Shown one piece after another: positions 32,732-41,412 of a DNA stretch of 41,742 nucleotides. A program made the position numbers and the translations under genes. The stretch is from Enterovibrio nigricans DSM 22720. GTDB taxonomy: Bacteria; Pseudomonadota; Gammaproteobacteria; Enterobacterales; Vibrionaceae. Under the pieces are notes generated by a model, which saw only the letters and a list, made by a program, of their open reading frames with translations, made no database searches and had not been told where the DNA came from. The stretch covers positions 1-41,742 of the forward strand of contig NZ_FUXU01000038.1 of assembly GCF_900167155.1 (NCBI RefSeq), written 5' to 3'. Each line of letters starts with the position of its first letter. Position 1 is the first letter of the stretch.

Positions 32732-35212
32732 ATGAAAAAAGAAGTCGCATTTACCTGTGAATTGCCAAACGGTATTCACGCTCGCCCTGCGAACCATCTG
32801 GAAGCAGTATGCAGCAAATTCAACAGTGACATTACGCTGAAAAACCTGCGTAACGGAAACCAAGGCTCTGCGAAAAGCGTTCTTTCGCTGGTTGGTACGG
32901 ATACGTTGTTGAATGACCCGTGTTCACTGATCATCGAAGGTGACGATGCAGAAAGCGCATTTGAAACCCTCGCGAAATATATTCAGGAAGAGTTTCCGCA
33001 TTGTGACGAAGCATTAGAGGTGATGGAGCAAGGTGATGTTCTTCTTCCTCAATCGCTGATGCATCACAACCCAAATCTGGTACACGCAAAACGTTTGTCT
33101 GCGGGTATCGCAAAAGGCAAATTGGTACGTTACACCGAGGTTGAGCTTTCACTGTTCAACGACGCCGAATCAGACATGTCATTTGCGCAAGCAAAACAGA
33201 CAGTCACTGAGACGCTTTTGGCACAGGCTGAAACGGCTAACGGCCAGGAAAAAGAAATCATTAATGCACATTTGGGCATTTTGAAAGACGAGGCGTTGAA
33301 CAGCCAAGTCATGGACGAGGTATCTCAGGGTAAAACGCTGGCACGCGGCATTTTGACTGCAGTAGCAAGCATTACTGAAACCTTGTTGCAGTCTTCGTCT
33401 GACTACTTGAAAGAGCGCGTACTGGACATCAAAGACATCGCGCTTCAGTTGCTGATCACTGCGCACCCGCACATGAACGTGTCGACCGAGTTTACACTGA
33501 CTGAGCCATCAGTCGTGATCGCCAATGATCTGACGCCAAGCCAATTCTTGGGTTTGGATCGTTCACACCTGCAAGGCTTGATCCTGACACAAGCGGGCTC
33601 AACCTCGCACACCGTGATTCTGGCGCGTGCATTCAACATTCCGGCGGTTTCTGGTGTGTCTATCGACCAGTGTGCATCACAAGAAGGTGAGCTGGTTTAT
33701 GTCGATGGCGGTTTGGGTGTTGTTGCACTGGAAGCGTCACAAGACGTGGCCACGTACTTCGAACGCGCTATTTGGTTGGCAGAGCAAAAAACCCAAGTAG
33801 AAAGCGAGTTCGTGAACGACGCAGCACAAACCAAAGACGGCAAGCACATTGAAATCGCTGCAAACATTGCGTGTACGGTAGAAGCCGAGCCAGCGTTTGC
33901 GAAAGGTGCAGAAGGCGTAGGCCTTTTCCGCACTGAGATGCTGTTCATGGACCGCGCGACTGCACCGGATGAAGACGAGCAGTTCAATGCGTATAAAGCG
34001 GTATTGGAAGCAGCAGAAGGCAAGGCGGTGATTATCCGCACCATGGATATCGGCGGTGACAAACCTATTGATTACCTGAACCTGCCACACGAGCACAACC
34101 CATTCTTGGGTTACCGTGCGGTACGTATTTACCCGCAGTTTATTGCGCTGTTCCACACGCAAATTCGTGCCATCTTGCGTGCTGCACCGTTCGGTCACAC
34201 AAAAGTGATGATCCCGATGATCCAAAGCATCGAAGAGATCCGCTGGGTGAAAGAACAAATCGCGACAGTAAAAGCAGTGATGGACAGCGAAGGCGTTGCT
34301 TACGGCGACATCGAACTGGGCATCATGGTGGAAATCCCATCGGTTGCATTCATCATGGATCAGTTCTGCAAAGAAGTAGACTTCTTCAGTATTGGTTCGA
34401 ACGACATGACCCAATACCTGCTGGCTGTAGACCGCGACAACGACAACGTTGCCAAGCTTTACAATAGCCTTGCGCCATCTTTCCTTCGCTTGTTGAAGGC
34501 AGTGGTAGAGGGGGCACATGAACACGGTAAGTGGGTTGGCCTATGTGGCGAACTGGGTGCAAATAAGAAAGTCTTGCCACTGCTAGTTGGCGCAGGTCTG
34601 GACGAGTTGAGCATGGCAGCACCAAGCATTGCTCCTACTAAAGCAGCGTTGCGTCAATTTGACAGCGAGCAATGCCGTGACTTGTTTGCACAGGCGTGCG
34701 ATTGCGCGACTATCGCCGACGTAGAAGCTCTGCTTGATGCGTTCAGCAAAGCACAAGAAGACAAGCCATTTTTGGCAACCGAATGTGTGCTGCTGGATTG
34801 TGAATTCAACAGCAAAGAAGAAGCGATTCAAACACTGGTAGGTAACTTGGGTATTCGCGGCCGTACTCACTTAGTGAGCGAGCTGGAAGCGGACATTTGG
34901 GCGCGTGAAGCTGTGTTCTCAACGGGCTTGGGTAACGGCTTTGCCATCCCACACACTAAATCAGACAACATCGCGCACTCATCAATCTCTATCGCGCGTC
35001 TGAAAAAACCGGTGCGTTGGAGCGAAGACGAAGATGGTGATGCAGAGTTCGTTATCATGCTGACCCTTAACAAAGATCAGGGCGATCAGCACATGCGCAT
35101 CTTCTCTGGTCTAGCAAGAAAACTGATCCACGAAAACTTCAGAAACACCCTAAAGAGCATGCCTACTGAAGACGAAGTTATCGCCTTCTTGAAGTCAGAA
35201 CTGTCTCTCTAA
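32732..35212 (+). CDS. Multiphosphoryl transfer protein: HPr-EI-EIIA(Fru) fusion (FryA/PtsA-like)
   Basis: 826 residues from the ATG at 32732 (a GTG at 32723 overlaps the EIIB stop). Domain order is HPr (His16 in PNGIHARPAN), enzyme I (phospho-His293 in AGSTSHTVILAR; PEP-binding core with AEGVGLFRTEMLFMDR, RTMDIGGDKP, EIPSVAFIMDQF and GSNDMTQYLLAVDRDN), and EIIA(Fru) (His741 in GNGFAIPHTKSDN). All three phosphorylated histidines are present. Thus one protein can carry phosphate from PEP to EIIB independently of the general PTS. Similar fusions in E. coli (FryA, PtsA) are about 830 residues. Together with the preceding EIIB it lacks only a sugar permease. Confidence 0.93.
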   Translation: MKKEVAFTCELPNGIHARPANHLEAVCSKFNSDITLKNLRNGNQGSAKSVLSLVGTDTLLNDPCSLIIEGDDAESAFETLAKYIQEEFPHCDEALEVMEQGDVLLPQSLMHHNPNLVHAKRLSAGIAKGKLVRYTEVELSLFNDAESDMSFAQAKQTVTETLLAQAETANGQEKEIINAHLGILKDEALNSQVMDEVSQGKTLARGILTAVASITETLLQSSSDYLKERVLDIKDIALQLLITAHPHMNVSTEFTLTEPSVVIANDLTPSQFLGLDRSHLQGLILTQAGSTSHTVILARAFNIPAVSGVSIDQCASQEGELVYVDGGLGVVALEASQDVATYFERAIWLAEQKTQVESEFVNDAAQTKDGKHIEIAANIACTVEAEPAFAKGAEGVGLFRTEMLFMDRATAPDEDEQFNAYKAVLEAAEGKAVIIRTMDIGGDKPIDYLNLPHEHNPFLGYRAVRIYPQFIALFHTQIRAILRAAPFGHTKVMIPMIQSIEEIRWVKEQIATVKAVMDSEGVAYGDIELGIMVEIPSVAFIMDQFCKEVDFFSIGSNDMTQYLLAVDRDNDNVAKLYNSLAPSFLRLLKAVVEGAHEHGKWVGLCGELGANKKVLPLLVGAGLDELSMAAPSIAPTKAALRQFDSEQCRDLFAQACDCATIADVEALLDAFSKAQEDKPFLATECVLLDCEFNSKEEAIQTLVGNLGIRGRTHLVSELEADIWAREAVFSTGLGNGFAIPHTKSDNIAHSSISIARLKKPVRWSEDEDGDAEFVIMLTLNKDQGDQHMRIFSGLARKLIHENFRNTLKSMPTEDEVIAFLKSELSL

Positions 35213-35281
35213 CTTAATAAAAATTATAAAAACATGGTGCTGCATCCCCCTGCGGCACCCTTTTTCCTAAAGGTAAATAAG

Positions 35282-37738
35282 ATGAACATCAAGATAGCGC
35301 CTTGTGCACTAGCTGTAGCCCTCGCTTTGTCTATTGTTGGCTGTAATTCAGATTCTAATTCGACACAGGTAGTTGCTTCGAATAAATCAACCTTTGCTGG
35401 TGAAATAGAAGAGCGAAAGCAGGTTGATACCAAGGTATTGAAATACGTTGACCCAATGATTGGTACCGCTGCATCGGGCCACACATTCCCGGGTGCGGTT
35501 GTACCTGCGGGCATGGTTCAGCTGTCCCCAGATACGTTCATTGGATCTAGCATTGAGCACGAATCTGGTCAAAATCCATGGCACTCTGCATCGGGTTACT
35601 GGGATTCGTCCAACTATGAAACGGGTGAAATAGTAGCTACTGATGTGCCTCTTTATGGTTTTTCTCATACCCATTTGTCAGGTACGGGTGCGACAGACCT
35701 AGGTGATGTTCTTGTTCTGCCATACACAGATCTCAATGACAAATTAATTAACTCATTTGACAAAGATAATGAAGTAGCAACTGCAGGCTATTACAGAACC
35801 AAGCTTAACAACGGCAATATCGACGTAGAATTGACAACAACAAAACGCGTTGGTTTGCACAAATACACCTTTGAAAAAGGTGCAGACCGCAATGTGAAAT
35901 TCGACTTGGGCCATACTTTGTTGAATAACAATGGTGAATCGCTTCAGAACAAGATTGAAGTGGTCGATGAGTACACCATTCGCGGTCGCAAGTCTTCGAC
36001 GGGTTGGTTCCAAGGGCAAGACCATCAAGGTCATGACATCTTCTTCTATGCCAAATTCAATCAGCCAGTATTGCAAGCACTGCTAGGTGAGTCTGATAGC
36101 GAACCGACCCGTGAAATGCGCCACAACGCGGTATATCAGGGCGATGATCTCACCGCATACCTGAATTTTGGTAAGGGAAAAGAAAACATCGAAATTCGCG
36201 TGGGTATCTCTCCCGTAAACTGGCACGGTGCGCAGAAGAACTTGGAAGCAGAAGCACCTAAGTTCAATTTCAATAAAGTGAAGAAGAACGCTGAGAAGGC
36301 ATGGGCTAAAAAACTGGCGAAAGTAAAAGTTAAAGGCGGTACGAGAGCAGAGAAAACCAACTTCTACACCGGTATGTATCACATGATGATTGCGCCAATC
36401 GAGTTCTATGACGTCGATGGTCGCTACGTGGACATGCTCGGCACAATTCGTACTCTTGAAGACGACGACATCCCAAACTATTCCATCTACTCAACGTGGG
36501 ATACGTTTCGTGCTGTTCACCCATTCTGGACCATCATCGATCCGAAGCAAGCTACCCTTTACGCCGAAGATTTGATCCGTAAATCAAACGACGAGTTCGG
36601 CATGCTGCCCAAATGGGAAGGTCACGGCTCTGAAACGGGCACCATGATTGGCTACCCATCAACCGCAATTCTTGGTGATGCGGTGACTAAAGGTTTAATT
36701 GATGCAGAAGAAGCGCTAGAAGCGTCTGTTAAATCAGCACATTACCGTCCGCATGACTTCCCACAAATCAACGATGGTATTTTGACATCATTGATGGCGG
36801 GTCAATTGAATTACCACATCAATGAGAAATGTGTGCGCGTTCCAAACTGGAACTCAGTATCTTACTCACTTGAATTCTCGTTCTACGATTGGACCATCGC
36901 TGAAATGGCGAAGGCCGCTGGAGATAAGCGTACATATAAGGAGTTTAAAGCACGCTCTTATAACTCGTTAACGCATTGGGATGAAGAATCAGGCTTCTTT
37001 GTACCAACCGTTCAAGTGGGCGACAATAAGTGTGCCCCGCTAGAGGGTTCAGGCACGTCATGGGAACAAGATCTGTATCCGAATGGTTTTAGCCCATATG
37101 TCGCTAACCCATGCGCATTCACCGAAGGTAACGCATGGCAGTGGCAGTGGACGTTTATGCAAGACTTGGACAAGCTGACCGAAATCATGGGTGGCACAGC
37201 CGGCCTGAACCAGAAACTCAATAACCTGTTCAATGCGGATTCAAACCAAGGCGACCAGCACCAAGACATGACGGGTTACATTGGTCAGTACATTCACGGT
37301 AACGAGCCTTCACACCACGTGATTTACTTGTACAACCGTACTGAAGAGTCTTACAAGGCGCAGGAATACTTGGATCAGGTTTACGATAACTTCTACAAGC
37401 CTACGCCAGACGGCATCATCGGTAATGAAGACGTAGGTCAGATGTCCGCTTGGTATTTGATGTCTGCACTTGGTTTCTACCAAATTGCACCTACCGATCC
37501 GACGTACAGTATCGGTCGCCCGATTTTTGATGAAGTGACCATGTCGATCGGTGAAGGTACGTTCAAAGTCATCGCTGAGAACAATGGCCCAGACAATATG
37601 TACGTGAAGTCGGTCACCATCAACGGTAAGCCACTGGACCAGTTTAATACCTTCAAGCATGAAGAGTTTAAAGCCGGTGGCGAATTGCGATTTGAGATGA
37701 CTGCCGACAAGTCTGAGGCAATGAAAGCAAATCTGTAA
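35282..37738 (+). CDS. GH92 alpha-mannosidase, lipoprotein (first of three)
   Basis: 818 residues from the ATG at 35282 after aaaggta; the earlier in-frame start at 35234 would bury the lipoprotein signal. The signal ends at the lipidated Cys21 (LSIVGC). Family signatures are in order: VDPMIGTAASGHTFPGAVVP, GFSHTHLSGTGATDLGD, YSTWDTFRAVHP, the general-acid region GQYIHGNEPSHH and GNEDVGQMSAWYLMSALGFY. GH92 enzymes are calcium-dependent exo-alpha-mannosidases acting on alpha-1,2/1,3/1,4/1,6-mannose, often from N-glycans or fungal mannan. The usual GNEDCGQ has Val for Cys here, also in the next gene. The protein is probably on the outer membrane or in the periplasm. Confidence 0.92.
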   Translation: MNIKIAPCALAVALALSIVGCNSDSNSTQVVASNKSTFAGEIEERKQVDTKVLKYVDPMIGTAASGHTFPGAVVPAGMVQLSPDTFIGSSIEHESGQNPWHSASGYWDSSNYETGEIVATDVPLYGFSHTHLSGTGATDLGDVLVLPYTDLNDKLINSFDKDNEVATAGYYRTKLNNGNIDVELTTTKRVGLHKYTFEKGADRNVKFDLGHTLLNNNGESLQNKIEVVDEYTIRGRKSSTGWFQGQDHQGHDIFFYAKFNQPVLQALLGESDSEPTREMRHNAVYQGDDLTAYLNFGKGKENIEIRVGISPVNWHGAQKNLEAEAPKFNFNKVKKNAEKAWAKKLAKVKVKGGTRAEKTNFYTGMYHMMIAPIEFYDVDGRYVDMLGTIRTLEDDDIPNYSIYSTWDTFRAVHPFWTIIDPKQATLYAEDLIRKSNDEFGMLPKWEGHGSETGTMIGYPSTAILGDAVTKGLIDAEEALEASVKSAHYRPHDFPQINDGILTSLMAGQLNYHINEKCVRVPNWNSVSYSLEFSFYDWTIAEMAKAAGDKRTYKEFKARSYNSLTHWDEESGFFVPTVQVGDNKCAPLEGSGTSWEQDLYPNGFSPYVANPCAFTEGNAWQWQWTFMQDLDKLTEIMGGTAGLNQKLNNLFNADSNQGDQHQDMTGYIGQYIHGNEPSHHVIYLYNRTEESYKAQEYLDQVYDNFYKPTPDGIIGNEDVGQMSAWYLMSALGFYQIAPTDPTYSIGRPIFDEVTMSIGEGTFKVIAENNGPDNMYVKSVTINGKPLDQFNTFKHEEFKAGGELRFEMTADKSEAMKANL

Positions 37739-37780
37739 GTGATGAACAAATAAATACATCTCACTAAATGAAAAGGAGAA

Positions 37781-37837
37781 CCGCCCAAATTATTTAAGCA
37801 AAGATTGAATGTTTAAGTGTTGGGCGGTTTTTTTGAA
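37781..37837 (+). terminator. Terminator between the first and second GH92 genes
   Basis: Arms aaccgccca and tgggcggtt with a long AT-rich loop, followed by a T run. It indicates separate transcripts or partial read-through. Confidence 0.65.
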
Positions 37838-37990
37838 ATATTTAAAACAATAAAATAATTGGCAGTCGAACCTTATATGAATCCCTTTATATAAGCAGTT
37901 ATTTATATGGGGAATGAATATACATGCTGAATTCAGCAGGGGATCGCTCACGCCAAATTTCCAAATAACGTTAATACATTAAGGTCGAAA

Positions 37991-40699
37991 ATGATAAACA
38001 AAAAGTCTGTACTTGCTATGGCCATCTTTTTTGCGTTGGCGGGGTGTCACTCTGATTCAAATGAATCTGACGATCTGACGGGTACCTTGCCACAACCTGA
38101 TCTGTCTGTACTGAATCACGTCGATACCATGATTGGCACCAAGGGTTTGGGTAACGTAAACCCGTCGCCAGTGATGCCAGAAGGCATGATCCAGCCTTCT
38201 CCTGATAACTTTGATCCTAATGGCTGGAACGGCAAGGGCTCTCCGTCTGAGTATGACCCTTCAAATGCACTTCTGTCTGGCTTCACCATGACCCACATTT
38301 CAGGTGCAGGTAAAGGTGATTTAAATGATTTCGCCTTCCTGCCATACACGGGCTTTAACACCGATGCGCCAACCATCAACAAAAAGACTGAAACCGCAGA
38401 AGTGGGTTACTACGCGGTTGATCTGGTTGAAACGGGCGTTAGAGCAGAACTGACAGCAACGGACCGCGTGGCGTTTCAACGTTACAACTTCAAAGACGGG
38501 GAAGACCGTAAAGTACGTATCGACCTTCAGCACGAGCTGCTCGAAGTCTACGGTAACCACTCGCGCAATATTTACTACAAGCGCTCGAATGACACCACCG
38601 TGGTGGGCGCGCGTACCTCAAACGAATGGGGACAGTGGCAAACCGTCTTCTTTGTCGCTGAATTCTCTGAATCAATCGTTGAAGAAAACCTATACGCCAA
38701 ACTGGCGTCTGAAAGCCAGTTACGACCGGTCGATGCAACGGAAATTGGCCTTGCTGATTACCGCGGCTACGCAGAACATCAACCGATGCCAGGCGAGCCA
38801 GATCCGGATGCTGACCGTCTGGCACAACGTGCAAATGACGTGATGACGCACCTTAATTTTGGTAAAGGTGATGCCCCAATCACGGTGAAAGTGGCCATTT
38901 CTGGCACCAGCATCGACGGCGCGATTAACAACCTAAACGCGGATACAAACGGCTTCGACTTCGACGCAGTGGTTGAGAAAAACCGCACTGCATGGGCGAC
39001 CGTGCTGGGTAAATTCAAACTGGAAGGCGGTAAAGAAGCAGATAAGACCATGTTCTTTACCTCGCTGTATCGCACCTACATTGCGCCATTTGTCTACCAA
39101 GATGTTGACGGCAAATATCGTGGCATGGACGGCAAAGTTCACCAAGCAGAAGACGGATTGGTTAACTACTCGGTTTACTCTATGTGGGATACCTTCCGTG
39201 CTGCCCACCCGCTGAAAACCATCATTGATAAGCCTCGTGCCATTGAATATGCACATGACTTACTGAACAAATACAAAACCGGTGGCGTGCTGCCGAAATG
39301 GGAGCTTCACTCTGATTACACCGGTGAAATGGTGGGTCACCCAGCCGTTTCTGTAATTGCAGATATCATGGTGAAACACCCAGAAGCGTTCACGCAAGAA
39401 CACTTTGAACTTGCGATTCAGGCTGCTAATGACACGCTTGATTTTGACCTGATGAAAACCGACAGCTGGGTGCCTTATCGTGATGCATGGTCTGGTGACA
39501 AGCGCTTTACGGTCATGACCCGTCACAATACGTACCAAGAAGATCTCGGTTACATTCCTGCTAACACCAAATGGGCTGATGACTCGGGTGACAAACCTGC
39601 TTATGTAAACGGCCTGAAAAACGACAAGTACGACGAACTGGTGAATGAGTCTGTCTCTTACGGTTTGGAGAATGCCTACTACGACTGGACCGTGGCTCAG
39701 ATTGCCAAGTTAGCGGGTGATGACGTTGCGTTTGAACGCTACATGGCACGTTCAGAGTCGTTCAAGAACTACTTCGACTACAACCCTGATTTCTACGGAA
39801 AACTGCTGGACAGCAAAGGCAACTCGCTGGGTGCGACAGGATTTATGCGTCCTGTGTACAACCTGAATGGCACCAAAACTTTTGCTAACAACCTGAAAGC
39901 GGATTGTGTAGACGCAAACCTGGCACTGTCTATCCCTAACGGCTTGGATTACAACGGCTGTAAAGACCGTAAGACCCTGACAGAAAACGATGTGTTCTGG
40001 CCATACCGTGCTGAGCACCGCGGCGAAGACTTTACCGAAGGTAACACCTGGCAGTGGACATGGTTTGCCCCGCACAGCATTAGCGGTTTGGCAAATATCA
40101 TGGGTGGCGAATTCAATGTGCGTACCGACTTTGACATGCCGGAAGCGATGTCAGCGACAGGTAAAGCGGCACTGTTGGCGAACCTTAATGCCTTGTTCAA
40201 TGCGAACTCAAACGCAGACACCAGCCAGTCTCACGATATGTCGGGATACATTGGTCAGTTCGTGATGGGTAACGAGCCTGATCACCACGTGCCGATGATT
40301 TACAACTGGACGGCAGAGCCTTGGAAGACCCAAGAAATCGTTGATCGCGCAATGAATGAGTTCTACCACCCAACGTTGGAAGGCCTGATTGGCAACGAAG
40401 ATGTCGGCCAAATGTCGGCATGGTATGTGATGAACGCGCTGGGCTTCTATCAGGTAACACCTGCTGATCCGTCGTACACCATTACGCGTCCAATTTTCGA
40501 CAAAGCTGAAATTCCTGTCGACGGTGGTTCATTCACCATTACGACGGAAAATAACAGCGAAGAAAATATTTACGTTAAATCCGTGGCAATTAATGGTCAG
40601 CCACTAAATAAGAACTTCTCATTTAAACACTCAGATCTTAAGCCGGGCGGACAACTACATTTCGTCATGACCGGAAATAAAGAAGACGCATTAAAGTAA
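37991..40699 (+). CDS. GH92 alpha-mannosidase, lipoprotein (second of three)
   Basis: 902 residues, about 80 longer than its neighbour. The lipobox is perfect (FFALAGC, Cys19) and followed by an acidic Ser-rich linker. Signatures: VDTMIGTKGLGNVNPSPVMP, GFTMTHISGAGKGDLND, YSMWDTFRAAHP, GQFVMGNEPDHH and GNEDVGQMSAWYVMNALGFY. The substrate-side motif differs from the first gene (MTHISGAG against SHTHLSGTG), and there is an extra insertion around residues 530-680 (NDKYDELVNESVSYG to DYNGCKDRKTL). This suggests a different linkage preference. It should act on exposed mannose residues at the cell surface or in the periplasm. Confidence 0.92.
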   Translation: MINKKSVLAMAIFFALAGCHSDSNESDDLTGTLPQPDLSVLNHVDTMIGTKGLGNVNPSPVMPEGMIQPSPDNFDPNGWNGKGSPSEYDPSNALLSGFTMTHISGAGKGDLNDFAFLPYTGFNTDAPTINKKTETAEVGYYAVDLVETGVRAELTATDRVAFQRYNFKDGEDRKVRIDLQHELLEVYGNHSRNIYYKRSNDTTVVGARTSNEWGQWQTVFFVAEFSESIVEENLYAKLASESQLRPVDATEIGLADYRGYAEHQPMPGEPDPDADRLAQRANDVMTHLNFGKGDAPITVKVAISGTSIDGAINNLNADTNGFDFDAVVEKNRTAWATVLGKFKLEGGKEADKTMFFTSLYRTYIAPFVYQDVDGKYRGMDGKVHQAEDGLVNYSVYSMWDTFRAAHPLKTIIDKPRAIEYAHDLLNKYKTGGVLPKWELHSDYTGEMVGHPAVSVIADIMVKHPEAFTQEHFELAIQAANDTLDFDLMKTDSWVPYRDAWSGDKRFTVMTRHNTYQEDLGYIPANTKWADDSGDKPAYVNGLKNDKYDELVNESVSYGLENAYYDWTVAQIAKLAGDDVAFERYMARSESFKNYFDYNPDFYGKLLDSKGNSLGATGFMRPVYNLNGTKTFANNLKADCVDANLALSIPNGLDYNGCKDRKTLTENDVFWPYRAEHRGEDFTEGNTWQWTWFAPHSISGLANIMGGEFNVRTDFDMPEAMSATGKAALLANLNALFNANSNADTSQSHDMSGYIGQFVMGNEPDHHVPMIYNWTAEPWKTQEIVDRAMNEFYHPTLEGLIGNEDVGQMSAWYVMNALGFYQVTPADPSYTITRPIFDKAEIPVDGGSFTITTENNSEENIYVKSVAINGQPLNKNFSFKHSDLKPGGQLHFVMTGNKEDALK

Positions 40700-40713
40700 A
40701 AATAAAAAAACAC

Positions 40714-40739
40714 GAGAAACCCTTTTTATAGGGTTTCTC
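40714..40739 (+). terminator. Terminator between the second and third GH92 genes
   Basis: Perfect arms gagaaaccct and agggtttctc with loop ttttat, followed by a short T-rich stretch. Confidence 0.7.
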
Positions 40740-40771
40740 TATTCGTATTTTTAGTGAAATGAAGGTGTAAC

Positions 40772-41412
40772 ATGAAATTCAGAAAGAGTTTGATTTATGT
40801 AGCAGTTATTTCAGGCATATTAGGGACTGTGGGTTGTACAACGCAGACCGCTTCTTTAACCGATCAGCCGATGATTGAAATGGGTTTAAATGTTCCTGTC
40901 ATGTTTGATGACATGGACGTGACCCGTTACGTTAACCCGTTTATCGGCACCGGTAACCTAGGCAATACCTACCCGGGTGCTACAACGCCACACGGCATGG
41001 TGCAGCTTTCTCCAAATAATGGCTCTAACGGTTGGGAATATACCTCGGGGTATTACTACAACGACAACCGTACCGTCGGCTTTTCCCACACCCACCTTTC
41101 TGGTGCTGGCGCAGGTGACCTGAATGACATTCTGGTTATGCCTATTAACAGCCGCTCAGACTACATGCTCAATGAAGGTTCATCGCGTTTGCATGTGGAA
41201 GGCTCGCGCTTTAAACATAAAAACGAGCAAGCAACAGCAGGTTACTATTCGGTTTTCCTCGACGACTATGACATCAAAGCGGAATTAACCGCCTCTGATC
41301 GCGTGGGCGTTCACCGCTATTCATTCCCGCAAGACGAAAAATCTGAAATTATTGTCAACCTTGGCTTCACCATTAACTGGGACTACACCGCTGAATCTCA
41401 CTTTGAGTGGGA
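40772..41412 (+). pseudogene. GH92 alpha-mannosidase, lipoprotein (third of three), truncated by a transposase fragment
   Basis: About 213 residues are left of an enzyme normally 750-900 long. The lipoprotein signal ends at Cys22 (LGTVGC). The N-terminal GH92 domain is clear: YVNPFIGTGNLGNTYPGATT, PHGMVQLSPNNGSNGWEYTS, GFSHTHLSGAGAGDLND and LGFTINWDYTAESHFEW. After codon HFEWD the reading frame runs into inverted transposase sequence and stops at 41482 with 23 foreign codons. The catalytic (alpha/alpha)6 barrel with the acid/base residues is absent, so this copy is inactive if the junction is real. It may instead be intact in the genome and cut by an assembly error. Confidence 0.8.

Noticed and set aside
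33737-34525. 262-residue minus-strand frame opposite the enzyme I domain
   Set aside because: It is antisense to conserved EI motifs, rich in His/Cys/Phe, and has no recognisable domain.
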